From assembly GCF_000764305.2 (NCBI RefSeq), contig NW_025939280.1:140966-204965 (forward strand): DNA of 64,000 nt. Direction: 5' to 3'. The stretch is from Hyalella azteca (taxonomy: Eukaryota; Arthropoda; Malacostraca; Amphipoda; Hyalellidae). This document shows positions 23,096 to 33,893 of the stretch, one piece after another (within the stretch, counting starts at the first letter, position 1; every line of letters begins with the position of its first letter). Both the position numbers and the translations under genes were made by a program. The notes beneath the pieces were generated by a model. It had not been told where the DNA came from and did not search any database. It was given only the letters and a program-made list of their open reading frames with translations.

Positions 23096-24091
23096 TGTCA
23101 AAACAGCTTATCGCTACCAAATTTCGTCCCTTCGACACCACAGATCCTAGGGGAAATATCCTAGGAAGATTATCTTCTCGAAGAAAGATCCTTCTGAAAG
23201 ATCCACAGATCCTAGGGGGAAAGGAGTACAGGAAAAATAAATACAACCATCGTGGTTACCATGAAGGATGCCGAAGGTGTAATTTAGATCGTTTATTAAA
23301 CTAGTCCAAGCTTCAGCTCTGCAGAGAATAATGAAATATTATATTAGAATGATAAAAAACCTTACGTAGCGGAATTTGTTGAAATGGAAAAAAATAGAAT
23401 AGGTTTTGATTATAATGCAATTTTATAATAACGATCATCTAACGTAGTTCATTACCGGCATATTTTATCCGTTACCGCCTACAAAATATCAGTAAAATTA
23501 TTGAAAGTTAAATAAATTGTCATGTAGCATGTTATACTAATTCAATTAAAATGAGGAAATGAGAAGTATTCAATTAATTATTCGGAATAATAATAAAAAA
23601 CTGCAAATTGTTAATCATGTTCACTAAACGTGTAACATTCTTTCTGTTATTCAAGCTGCATCTATTGAAATTAAATATTTCGATTCGAAAATGTGAATGC
23701 AATAAATTCGCGAGTTTTGTCGAAATTGAAAGTTGAACTGTTGAAAGTTGAAAAAAATTGAAAATTGAACAGCGTAGAATGATAATTTATTCGTTATATT
23801 CTGCTGACGACGAAGGCGGTGTATCAACGCGGCTATGGACAACGACACACAAAACTTGGCATAATAATATGAGAAAACATGCAATGGTTAAATAATAATG
23901 CTGGCTAAATATGAATGATAATTCTGACTGCATCATAGCAGCTCGAGTTGCTCTAGATGGACACAAGATAGTGGGCATGCATGATGCATAATACAGTGCA
24001 TCAACAATACGTTATGCATGGAGGCACTCACGCTACCAAGATTACTGAATTATCCAGAGACAAAGAAGCGAGACCACACAACGTCGGTATT
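23096..24091. other. Unique stretch without recognised feature
   Basis: ACAGATCCTAGGGG occurs twice (near 23140 and 23205) as a local duplication with AAGATCC words. A segment near 23805-23845 (CGAAGGCGGTGTATCAACGC) resembles CGAAGGTGGTGCATCAGCGC near 31580. No gene recognised. Confidence 0.4.
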
Positions 24092-24450
24092 GGCGTTTCA
24101 GCATTGGCATAACAGTGTTGGAGCGTCAGCATTGGCATAACAGTGTTGTAGCGTCAGCATTGGCATAACAGTGTTGGAGCGTCAGCATTGGCATAACAGT
24201 GTTGGAGCGTCATCATTGGCATAACAGTGTTGGAGCGTCAGCATTGACATAACAGTGTTGGAGCGTCATCATTGGCATAACAGTGTTGGAGCGTCATCAT
24301 TGGCATAATAGTGTTGGAGCGTCATCATTGGCATAACAGTGCTGGAGCGTCATCATTGGCATAATAGTGTTGTAGCGTCAGCATTGGCATAACAGTGCTG
24401 GAGCGTCATCATTGGCATAACAGTGTTGGAGCGTCAGCATTGGCACAAAA
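24092..24450. repeat. 28-bp tandem array, about 13 copies
   Basis: Units read TGGAGCGTCAGCATTGGCAT plus AACAGTGT. A CATCATT subtype dominates the middle. Confidence 0.95.
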
Positions 24451-24779
24451 TTATTGGCACATATTGGCTCATCAGTATTTTCACATTTTCACATCAGAAA
24501 ATTAAGATAATCAGATAATTTGCACTAAAATATGAAATGATGTAACAATTAATAGCTCACGAAGACGCTTTCCTCCGGTTTTCAGTAACAATTTCTCACA
24601 AATTATAGAATAAAGAGTAAAAATCACAGCTGGAACTGCATGCGAGACATTCTTTAAAATGAGTTATAGCCTTCCACGGAAGCAGAACATACGAACTTAA
24701 AGGGGTTATAATTAAATAATTATAATTACCCGCAGAAACATAGAGTCTAGAGTATAGAGTCTAAATTTCAATGCTTTTA
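24451..24779. other. AT-rich sequence without recognised feature
   Basis: Nothing supported. Confidence 0.4.
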
Positions 24780-25097
24780 AATTTTCACCACAAATACGCT
24801 CTAGGTTAAAAATTTTAAGACTGCTCACGGTTAAACGCTTTAATTTTTGCCTCAAATACGCTCTGGGTACAAAAATTCAAGACTGTTCACGGTTACACAC
24901 TTTAATTTTCTACGTAAATACGCTCTGGGTTAACAATTTTAAGACGGTTCGCGGTTACACGCTTTAATTTTTTCCACAAATAGGCTCTGGGTTAAAAATT
25001 TCAAGACTGTTCATTGTTACACGCTTTAATTTTTTCCATAAATACGCTCCGGGTTAAAAATTTTGAGACTGTTCACGGTTACACGTTTTAATTTTTG
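24780..25097. repeat. 61-62 bp tandem array, left block, about 5 copies
   Basis: Units contain ACGCTCTGGGTTAAAAATTT, CAAGACTGTTCACGGTTACA and CGCTTTAATTTTTGCCACAA. The same unit resumes at 26100. Confidence 0.9.
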
Positions 25098-26099
25098 TTA
25101 AAATTTATTGTCTAATTAATTTGTTAACGTTTATACGCTTATCGTTTGTCTCGTGTTAAGAGGCAAAGTCGACTCTCGTTAGCTCTATCTTAGAGACTAT
25201 TGCTTTAACCTTACCTGAGTGAAGACCTCTTGCTCAAACAGTATTATTACTTTTGTTAACTCTTGCTTATCTGTTCCTTAATTTGAGTTTGTGCGAGTGT
25301 GTTTTTCATTTTATTTTGTTCAATTTAATGCATGTTAGAACTTCTGTGTTTCGCTCGTTGAAGATCTTGCTTTACCGGCTTTACGCCAGTGCTTGGAACC
25401 CGTAGGGTTATTGGCTCCTTGGAGCTTCGGTGTATACCGATTATGTCACATGCCTTAATTAGTGCTGTGAATTAACTGCATGCTTGCATGCGCTTTACTC
25501 TCTTTAAGTACGAGCGAACACTCCTATTACTGTTTTCACTATTTTCTTTCTAATAGTTCTCTGCATGAGAACTCTTGTCTAGGGTTCCTCAACGGAAACA
25601 ATTAGGTTTGTCATTTTGATTATTTGAAACTGTTATCATTATTCTGAATTTACATTATTTTTGAATCATACTGAAATCCATTGCGGTATAACTTTGAATC
25701 TATTAATTTTAGGCTTAAGTTGGTTTTCTGTCTTATTCAGGTAAGAATCCACCCAACCGCCTCTACTTGGTCTTCAACTCTGCCGTTTCATATTTTTGAA
25801 CTGAACTTCTTCTTGCTTATACGTTCTGTTGCCACCGGCAATATATGGTGAGAATTGGAGAGAGAGACATATTCACCTGAAACAGTGACTCATTCAATTG
25901 GAATTAAATATTGTGTTCTACACTTTTAACGTTCGAACTTGTGCTTATATGTGCGTACGTATTCTACAGTGCACGAGTTCCTCGTCGCGCTTCGCGCTTC
26001 TCGTTTCCTTCTGGCTTCATTCTGTGAACCAATTCTCTTTGCGGAACCACAATAAAAGTTTCAACGCTTTCTTTGTTTTTTTATTTCCAATTGTACCAA
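25098..26099. other. About 1-kb insertion splitting one tandem array
   Basis: Sequence unrelated to the 61-bp unit separates two blocks of it. The array breaks in the ATTTTTG part of the unit on the left and resumes after CAATATTTTTG on the right, so ATTTTTG flanks both sides. The insert is pyrimidine-rich on the plus strand and more GC-rich near 25380-25450. TG and CA near its edges would fit a solo long terminal repeat, but I could not match a clean target-site duplication. No coding domain recognised. Confidence 0.45.
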
Positions 26100-26672
26100 A
26101 ATTCAATATTTTTGCCACAAATACGCGCTGGATTAAAAATTTCGAGACTGTTCACGGTTACACGCTTCAATTTTCGTCACAAATACGCTCTGGGTTAAAA
26201 ATTTCAGGACTGTTCACGGTAACACGCTTGAATTTTTGTAACAAATTTCTTTCCGCAAATACGCTCTGGGTTAAAAATTTCAAGTCTGTTCACGGCTACA
26301 AGCTTTAATTTTTGCCACGAATACTCTCTGGGTCAGAATTTTAGACTATTCTCGGTTACACACTTCAATTTTTACGTAAATACGCTCTGGATTAAAAATT
26401 TCAAGACTGTCCACGGTTACACGCTCTAATTTTTGTCACAAATACGCTCTGGGTTCAAAATTGCATGACTGTTCACGGTTACACGCTTTAATTTATATCA
26501 CATATATGCTCTGGGTTAAAAATTTCAGGACTGTTCACGGTTAAACGCTTTAATTTTTATCACAAATACGCTCTGGGTTAAAAGTGTCAAGACTGTTCAC
26601 GGTTACACGCTTTAATTTTAATCACATATACGCTCTGGGTTAAAAATTGCAAGACTGTTCACAGTTACACGC
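26100..26672. repeat. 61-62 bp tandem array, right block, about 9 copies
   Basis: Same unit as 24780-25097, with GACTGTTCACGGTTACACGC in nearly every copy. One unit near 26240-26260 carries an extra ATTTCTTTCC. Confidence 0.9.
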
Positions 26673-27051
26673 CTGCAGCAAAGTTAGCGCCCAACAGAGG
26701 TCAGGCGCGGCGCTTCATTGGCTCAAAGTGGCTCAGATCAAATTACTCGCTAATTGCCTCACACGCGTCACGCTCTAATGAACCTGTGAAAAATAAATCC
26801 TCTAAAATTACGTACGAGTTTCGTTCAATAAATTTGCGAGTTAACCTTGTTGTTGTTAATGCGCAAGAGATCACTATTTTTTCGGGCAAGCTGACCTTGA
26901 TAATGAGCTTACGTTTTCGCTTCCGTTTGATTAATTTTCTTGATATCAAGCTTGAAAATTGTGTATTCTAATTTAGATTAATCATCTACTTCATTTGTGA
27001 TGTTCTTGCTAAAATCAACTTCATCGTGTTAATTCTTAGATTATTCTTTTT

Positions 27052-27217
27052 AGCGCATTTTCTCATTTATGGAAAAATGCACTATTGTGCTCGCCATGTC
27101 CGTCTGTCTGTCTGTCCGTCCGTCCTTCTGTCCGTCCGTCCGTGACCTCAAGTTTTCGTCGACGAGAAAATGCGCTTTCTGTCACTCACTGCAGTGAGTA
27201 CTGAGTTATATTTTTTA
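27052..27217 (+). mobile_element. Family B element, copy 3
   Basis: AGCGCATTTTCTCATTTATG, GCTCGCCATGTCCGTCTGTC and an expanded CTGT/CCGT core, then CGACGAGAAAATGCGCT, ACTCACTGCAGTGAGT and ACTGAGTTATATTTTTT. It is the least degraded copy and has the longest core of the plus-strand copies. Confidence 0.75.
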
Positions 27218-27846
27218 TATCAATTTTTCTGTTCGAAATTTTATTCTAACGTCTTACTTTTTTATTTGAAAATAATAACCAAAAGCAATGAATAATGCAA
27301 TAGATCGATCTTTAGTACAAACTAAATTTTATTCGCTTATGAAGTATCATCACTTTTCACTAGATATCTCTGATTTCTTCTATATGTTAAGGACTTAGAT
27401 ATATTTATTATATGCTTATTATTATTATTAACTTTACATTGGAAACAATATCATCCTTCAGTATGTTAGACACTAAGATGTGTCTAGAAAATAGATTCTC
27501 GAGTGGGAATTTTATTTTTTCATCGATGTTTACCTTTGCAGTTTCTTACTGCGGGAACTTAATCGAGAAGTTCGATATCTCTCAGGTAACTTTAATAAAT
27601 GGCTGCTATTATTTGCTAGCTAGAGGGTCGTTTCATTGCGCTGTTCGGTAACTTTTAACAGTACTTGTACTCTCGATAATGTCGAGAATTCAAATTTGTC
27701 CTACTCAATTTAATTATAAACTATCAGAACTATGAAAAATCTTTTTATTGATTCACTTTTTAGCTTTCAGACTGATAAAATGTATAATATTATAATTAGA
27801 TAATTTTTTTGTCGAAAATTTCCTCTTCATTTTTCAGTCTCCGTGT
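27218..27846. other. AT-rich sequence without recognised feature
   Basis: Nothing supported. The plus-strand frame at 27412-27651 shows no domain. Confidence 0.4.
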
Positions 27847-28099
27847 GCGAGTTTCTTGTATAGTCGCGGCAAGTCTCTGTATGGCAAGTTTCTTGTATAG
27901 TCGCGGCAAGCCTCTGTATGGCAAGTTTCTTGTATAGTCGCGGCAAGCCTCTGTACGGTAAGTTTCTTGTATAGTCGTGGCAAGTCTCTGTATGGCGAGT
28001 TTCTTGTATAGTCGTGGCAAGCCTCTGTATGGCAAGTTTCTTGTATAGTCGCGACGAGTCTCTGTATGGCAAGTTTCTTGTATAGTCGCGACAAGTCTC
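27847..28099. repeat. 37-bp tandem array, about 7 copies
   Basis: Units contain TAGTCGCGGCAAGTCTCTGT and ATGGCAAGTTTCTTGTA. The 37-bp period leaves all minus-strand frames open. Confidence 0.95.
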
Positions 28100-28219
28100 C
28101 CAGGCATTGTTTGACTTCAAAGACTTTCCGTTTCGCCTTTTCTTCAGAATTGCTTTCTGAGAAAGTTAGCCCTGGTAAAGCAGTATTATGTGGAGTTCTC
28201 GGTTCAGCAAGAACGTTCA
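28100..28219 (-). CDS. Candidate exon running into a minisatellite
   Basis: On the minus strand AATTTATTCTTTGTAG forms a good acceptor ending at 28220. The next 120 bp read, in one open frame, LNVLAEPRTPHNTALPG, then LTFSESNSEEKAKRKVF and EVKQCLGDL. Codon use and charge pattern look protein-like and unlike the surrounding AT-rich DNA. The frame continues without a visible donor into the 37-bp array (SRLYKKLAIQRL repeats), so the array may have grown from exon sequence or invaded it. No family recognised and no partner exons found. Confidence 0.3.
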
Positions 28220-29447
28220 AAGCGACTACAAAGAATAAATTAGCGATTCTGTATGAGTTCTTACGTAGCTTTCAGTTGATTAAAAGTATTCAAGAGATCT
28301 TGCTTTAGTTTGAGGGCAAATTTGTCACTTTAGTGAAGAATATGTAGCAGACCCTTACATTTTCTTTAAATTACTTTTAGATTCTAAGTGCATTTTTCAT
28401 ATTAGAAATTAAAAAAAGTCAGTTTTGAGAGTCGGTTATTTCTACAACATATTATTATATCACTTGAACTGATACGAACTGACGCATGTGGTACTGTACA
28501 ATATATTTAGAAATTTGATTTAAATATTTTTGAAGTGTCTAAACTGTTTCATCCATTGTAGCTGTGCACTCAGAGAAATGGGCGAGACTATAAGCGTATA
28601 AGTGCTACTTGCAGTAAGTATCACAGAGCTACATTATTGTTCACCGTTTGTCTGCTTCATCGTTGCGTCTCCAATTCGAAGCCATTTGTTTCCCAGTGTC
28701 ACGATTATGTACAGTTAATACTCAATACAATGTGAGTTGTGTTATAATGATATGCCTCACGAATAACCCGATATTATCATTTTTTGCTGCCTTGTACAGT
28801 TGACGTTTTTATTCTCATCTGAATATTTAAAAGCTCAATTTCAGGGCGACAAAAATATCGTATTTTCCCGGGACTGTGCCTGGTTATGAGATTCCCTTGT
28901 CCGTGTTCGAAAATTTGCATCCTCTCTGAAAAATTATCGACGGCTGATATGAGCGGAAAATCGCTTTATGATTACAGTATCAGCGTCGTTTTCTAGCAGC
29001 TGCTGTATGCGGAACGAGTGAATTTGCGTCATCGACAATAGAGCGCCTAATATGCTGCAGATATTAATAACTTACAGGGATGGTTATTAATAAATACTTG
29101 ATTATAGTGTTATTATTTGCGGGAAATTCGGCAAAATATAGAAATTTATAAAAGTCGTTTATGAATTTGAGAAAAAATTATTACATTAAAAAATATAAAC
29201 TAAATTCAGCATAATGCGCTTGAAACGAATTACATAAATTTTACGACGCTCGTGCTGCAAGGGTTCTTTTTCTGAAAAAAATTTGATTGAAAATGTAGCC
29301 AATATTGAAAGTTTTAAAAAATCTCGCAGGTCTATAAAACCTCCAACTACCAAAACAAATTCTATCTCCTTTTAAATTTTCAGGCATCGAATACTAGCAT
29401 TTATTACCGAATGCCGAAGTATTGAATTGAACTTATTTCTCCGGTGA
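28220..29447. other. AT-rich sequence, one short family A fragment
   Basis: Apart from the fragment at 28567 I see no array, element or gene. Confidence 0.4.
28567..28625 (+). mobile_element. Family A element, copy 9, short remnant
   Basis: CACTCAGAGAAATGGGCGAG is a well-kept left end followed by ACTATAAGCGTATAAGTGCT. The middle and right end are missing, consistent with a large internal deletion. Confidence 0.6.
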
Positions 29448-29540
29448 CACTAAGATAAATGAGTGAGATTTTGTCCTAATCCTGACCCAGCTTGGTCCGG
29501 CAAAGGGACTTATCATTGCTAAGTGAACTTTCTGCTCATT
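29448..29540 (+). mobile_element. Family A element, copy 10, left half
   Basis: CACTAAGATAAATGAGTGAG, ATTTTGTCCTAATCCTGACC and CAGCTTGGTCCGGCAAAGGG, then a degraded GCTAAGTGAACTTTCTGCTC. The right terminus is missing. Confidence 0.65.
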
Positions 29541-29689
29541 CTGAAGGTAAGGAAATAGGCCTCTACATGAAAATTTTGATCCATTTATTTTCTTGTCTGA
29601 ACGAACTATCCTCTGAAGCAATTCTCCTAATCTTTGTTGACCAAATGACTGTTTAACTGGTATAATATGAACATGAGAAAAATATCAAT

Positions 29690-29770
29690 TGCAGTAAGAA
29701 TTCTAATAGTAATAATAGGTATAATAACAATAATAATAATAAATAATAACAATATTAATAATTTAATATA
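29690..29770. repeat. AAT-type microsatellite
   Basis: ATAATAACAATAATAATAAT and related words within an AT-rich stretch. Confidence 0.7.
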
Positions 29771-30006
29771 TTACTCTCTAATCAACTGTCAAATGACAAA
29801 CATCCCTTCCATCAAGTATTGCCACACGACATTCGCTGCCAGGCCGGAAAAATGTACAAACTTCTCCACTAGTTTAGTTGACCGCCAGCCAAACCTTCAC
29901 TAAAACACGGAAAAGACGTAAGCCTCGCGAATCTATGAGGCAATTGTCGCAAACTTCTCCAATAATTACCCATTTGTTTTTGCTGCTGACTGTACGTGTG
30001 GTGGCA

Positions 30007-30183
30007 CACTCAGAGAAATGTGTGAGATATTGTATAGAAAGCGATGCATTTTTTGCCTGTGTTTCAGTCATGCTGACCCAGATTATTTCGTCAAACTAGC
30101 GTACAAGCGCCCAGTTGGTACTGAGGATAAAATAACATGGGTGTCATTACTCGGACAGTATGACCCATAAATTTTTCTGAGTG
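30007..30183 (+). mobile_element. Family A element, copy 11, both ends present
   Basis: Left end CACTCAGAGAAATGTGTGAG, then AAAGCGATGCATTTTTTGCC. Right end CAGTATGACCCATAAATTTT then TCTGAGTG. The interior is diverged. Confidence 0.85.
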
Positions 30184-30834
30184 TAGTGTTGTGGTTGGCA
30201 GTCGCTCAAGTTCGGTCATCAGAACTCGCTCCTTGGGAGAGAGTTCTTCAGAACTACAGCAGCGATAATCGCTCTTGACCTCAGTAGAACGAAACCATCA
30301 CAATGTGCTATGTACTGATAGTTTTTATTGAAGTTTTGTAACACGAAAATCATATCCTTTTTTACAAAACATTATGACTGAAAAATAATAAATGCTCGGA
30401 TAGATGACATTTTAAGGAATTATAAATGGCATTCTGGGCCTCTAGAGGAGTTATCGTACGTAATGCCTTGGTACGTCCATCTCCACACCACGCCTGCTAG
30501 ATACAAATATTTGATCACATTTTATTTATCATAGTTATTATTTTACTTATTTTATCAATATTCATTGTATCAGTACTTATTTCAGCAATATTTTGTCACA
30601 TATTTTTTATCTTCACAGTCCCACATGATGATTCGTTTTTCTATAGTCTTAGCGAATGAAATCATTTTAAATATGGCGATAATAAACATTGAGTTGATGA
30701 CTGTAGATAGTAAATAACAGCGTGGAATTCTAGAAAATGATGGTTTTCTGTCTCAGCGTGACTATTGAATGTAGTAGCAACTCAAGTTATACAATTTAAC
30801 CCAACCAGTAGCGTGAAGTATAGCTGTCTACTTT
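30184..30834. other. Unique stretch without recognised feature
   Basis: GC-richer to about 30300 with CAGAACTCGCTCC and GAGAGTTCTTCAGAACT words, then AT-rich. No gene recognised. Confidence 0.4.
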
Positions 30835-31310
30835 TTACAACACTTCTCTCTAACTTCAATACTTCTTGTCTGTCTGTCTGCTACAAATCTTATAATTGAA
30901 ATTTAACACACTTCTATTTATCCTATCGATCTGAAATTTGGCACACTTGCGTATAGTTGGAGACAATGCATGAATCAAATGACAAAATAAATGACTTTAA
31001 AAATTAAAAAAAAATTTCAATGTTAAAAAAATGAAAAAATAATTTTGTCAGCAAAAAATCTTATAACTCTTATAACTAATATTTGACACACTTGTACCTG
31101 TCCAATTGAACTGAAATATTGCACACTTGTGTGAAGTCGGCGGCAATGCATGAATCATTTGACAGAATAAAAAAATTTTTGAAAAAATTTGAGAAATTAA
31201 TTTCTTTAATATTCGAAAATAAAAGGAGAAATTCATTGTACATCTGTAACAATGGGGACACTAGATTCTTTAGATGTCTTATCTTTAAAAAGTAATTTTT
31301 AAACGTATAT
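30835..31310. mobile_element. Family C dispersed repeat, two consecutive copies
   Basis: Copy 1 (to about 31020) has TGTCTGTCTGCTACAAATCT, then GATCTGAAATTTGGCACACT and GGAGACAATGCATGAATCAA. Copy 2 repeats AAAATCTTATAACT, TTGACACACTTGTACCTGTC, CTGAAATATTGCACACTTGT and GGCAATGCATGAATCATTTG, and ends ACAATGGGGACACTAGATTC. A third copy lies at 59980-60310. No coding sequence or terminal repeat recognised; class unknown. Confidence 0.65.
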
Positions 31311-31319
31311 TATTCAATC

Positions 31320-31456
31320 GACAACTGAATGGGTCATATTCTTCAATTAGTGACACACATTTTTCACGTAGCAAGGATACGCATTTTTTTCCGGGCCAAA
31401 CTGGGTCCCGATGAATATGTATTGTAATTTGGACTAAGTTTCTCATTCCTATGAGT
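31320..31456 (-). mobile_element. Family A element, copy 12, degraded
   Basis: GAATGGGTCATATTCTTCAA and TTAGTGACACACATTTTTCA at the left, CCGGGCCAAACTGGGTCCCG in the middle, AATTTGGACTAAGTTTCTCA then TTCCTATGAG at the right. Confidence 0.65.
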
Positions 31457-32037
31457 ATTTGGCTGCTTTACTGCTGTGGTACAGGTAACACTAAGCTGAG
31501 TGTAACTATATCGAAGGTTCGAGACCTCTGCAAAGTCGCAAAACTTTCTTATTGTCAATTGTAAAAAGTCATCTACACGTCGAAGGTGGTGCATCAGCGC
31601 GACCGTGGTGGGCGATTAACAGAATATTAAGATACCTGCTGTCTGTAGGAGATATATTAAGATATATTAACATCTAAATATCTTGAAGTGTAACGAGGAA
31701 TAATCTGTGGCCAATAGCTCAGTTTTTAAATTTATATTTAATGATTAGGCAAGTACGACTTTATTGACAGTTGATTGCACAAGTTCTGCGTTTCGTTTCA
31801 AAGTTAAAAAAAAAAGAAAACTGAAGTTTAAATAATATTTGAATCCGATCTGCAAGCATCCAATTGGAAATGCATTCCGCAAGAATTTGTTCCTTGCGAT
31901 TTCAGCAATAAAAAGGCTAAACTATTTTCGTAAAATATTTTCAAGAAGTGCAAGGCTTTTCCTGTTCTATTTTTGAAATCAGAAAAAACTCGCTGGTTCC
32001 AGATCGCCTGCCATGATTATTATTATTTTATTTTTGC
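31457..32037. other. AT-rich sequence without recognised feature
   Basis: Contains a 38-bp stretch near 31580-31615 resembling one near 23810 (see 23096-24091). No gene recognised. Confidence 0.4.
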
Positions 32038-32039
32038 AG

Positions 32040-32165
32040 TGACAGCAAAACTGCGGGCAAAACATTCGCTCGGGCCGTCCGCGAAACGGGATCCGCTTCC
32101 TCGGAATATCCGAGTTTCGGATATTGCGGATATTTGGGGGTTGCGGAAATCACTATCATGACGCT
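32040..32165 (+). other. GC-rich island after a splice-acceptor-like tract
   Basis: TTATTATTTTATTTTTGCAG ends at 32039. The next 125 bp are clearly more GC-rich and open in all three plus-strand frames. AATATCCGA and TCGGATATT (about 32103-32123) form a 9-bp stem with a 3-base loop. With three open frames I cannot choose a reading frame or call an exon. Confidence 0.25.
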
Positions 32166-32226
32166 TTCTGCATGAAGACAATGTGGTAATATTCATTGAT
32201 GGTTAAAGTATGTGGGTAGAGCAAGT

Positions 32227-32320
32227 AATTTATTATTTATTATTATTTTTTTTATTATTTATTATTTATTTTTTATTATTTATATTTATTATTTATTATT
32301 TATTATGTCCATTTTATTAT
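32227..32320. repeat. TTATT-type microsatellite
   Basis: TTATTTATTATTATTTTTTT and similar words, interrupted. It gives rise to a meaningless phenylalanine/tyrosine-rich frame. Confidence 0.8.
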
Positions 32321-32821
32321 TGTTTTTTTAATTTAAATTATTTATTTCAACATGTTTTAATAACTAGAGATTGCACGAAGGAAATAACATGAAGAAACTT
32401 TTCGTTCCATCGTGACCAAATATTATAATTTCGACTTCTATTTGGAACACGGTAACACATATTAGATTATCAAACATCATGGTGAATGTAAATATTTTAT
32501 ATGCAGCAAAATAATTTCGTTTGAAAACTAGACTGCTGGCTTCATTTCTGAATATGAGGTAAAACCTCTTTTTTATAAATGCATCTAACTTCAGGGCAGG
32601 TGACCTCAATTAGAACCTGGCAAACAAGAAGCTCATGTTGATCATTCAATATATCATTTTTATAAGAAATTTAATAACAAAAACTCCTTTATAAATATAT
32701 TGACCTTAGGTGTTATAACTGTTCGGATACAGTACGGTTACATGTAAATCGGTGCAAATGACAATTTTCTGTCACTAAACAAAGTCAAATTTTACCCTTG
32801 TTTTGATAAAAATCTTAGGCG

Positions 32822-33001
32822 AGACTTCCCTTGAAACGTGCGGTCCATATATGGACCATCCCCTTCACTTGAAACGTGAGGTCCACATGGACCATCCCCT
32901 TCACTTGAAACGTGCGGTCCATATGGACCATCCCCTTCACTTGAAGCGTGCGGTCCATATGGACCATCCCCTTCACTTGAAGCGTGCGGTCCATATGGAC
33001 C
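32822..33001. repeat. 36-bp tandem array with 14-bp palindrome, about 5 copies
   Basis: Units contain GCGGTCCATATGGACCATCC then CCTTCACTTGAAGCGT. GGTCCATATGGACC is a perfect palindrome in most units. The array is cut off by adapter sequence at 33002. A closely related array lies at 51447-51575. Confidence 0.9.
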
Positions 33002-33031
33002 CTGTCTCTTATACACATCTAGATGTGTATA
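33002..33031. other. Nextera (Tn5 mosaic end) adapter junction, artefact
   Basis: CTGTCTCTTATACACATCT (33002-33020) is the full Tn5 mosaic end. AGATGTGTATA (33021-33031) is the start of its inverted copy. Translating the region gives VSYTHLDVY on the plus strand and YKRQ or CIRDR on the minus strand, peptides known from adapter contamination. Sequences on the two sides are unrelated arrays. Confidence 0.97.
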
Positions 33032-33265
33032 CGGAAACTAAAGCTGGTCACTCATCAGCACGGAAACTAAAGCCGGTCACTCATCAGCACGGAAACTAAA
33101 GCCGGTCACTCATCAGCCCGGAAACTAAAGCCGGTCACTCATCAGCCCGGAAATTATTACCAATACTCTTTTGCCCGGACATTATTGCAGGTACCCAACA
33201 GCCCAAAAATTCTAGCAAGGGCTCATCAGTCCGGAAATTATAACCGGTTCTAAAAATTCCAGCGG
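33032..33265. repeat. 29-bp tandem array, about 4.5 good copies then degenerate
   Basis: Units read CGGAAACTAAAGCCGGTCAC plus TCATCAGCA. After about 33160 the units decay to CGGAAATTATTACC-like words. The left edge is defined by the adapter, not by genomic sequence. Confidence 0.85.
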
Positions 33266-33893
33266 GTCATTGCTATTTATAGGTTTTTAGAATGAATGAG
33301 ACTTTTATAAGCGAATATGTATATTAAAGATGTGTTTAATTTGCTAAAATTTTATATATAATGTTAGCAAGGATGGTAACTGGATAAAGTTCGTATCCGC
33401 GAGAATGATTCAGGATAGAAATGAGTCGATGATATATTTCACAATATATTTTGAGCATCGTTTCGCCTTTTAACTCATAAAGTTTTCCTTCTGTTAATGC
33501 AGTTCCTCTTGCGTATGCAAAATGAACTGAAATTACTTAAATAAAATATAGTTCATTTTTGACTTTGATCATAATTGTAAAATGGATGCCTACCATTCAA
33601 CACCCTAACGGAGATGTACAATATTTAGCTGATTAATAATCGTAAATCTTCCAGGGCGAAAGAAGTGAGCTAGTGCCAAGCCATACCCTCAAAATTAATC
33701 TCATTAAAATCAATACGAAACATTTTGCGTGAAGTAAAAATAACAATTTGAAGGTGAGAATTTTTCATAATTGCACACCTTCGAATCGTTCAGAGTTACT
33801 TCTTTCAATCGAACGTACGATTAAAATCGAAATCGATGTGAAGGCAAGGGAGATCGTCGTTAGAGAATCCGTTGAGTGAGTTCAGTTAAAGAT
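33266..33893. other. 3' flank of the cuticle gene
   Basis: AT-rich. I see no AATAAA signal on the minus strand within about 200 bp below the stop codon, so the transcript end is not located. Confidence 0.4.

Noticed and set aside
22611..23304. Three overlapping long plus-strand frames (169-223 codons)
   Set aside because: They are translations of a 22-bp array; a period not divisible by three keeps all frames open with the same repeated words.
24092..24450. Possible CRISPR-like array (28-bp repeats)
   Set aside because: Units are directly contiguous with no unique spacers, in a eukaryotic genome; it is a minisatellite.
32792..33099. Frames containing YKRQ, CIRDR or VSYTHLDVY
   Set aside because: They read through Nextera adapter sequence and a minisatellite; not genomic proteins.
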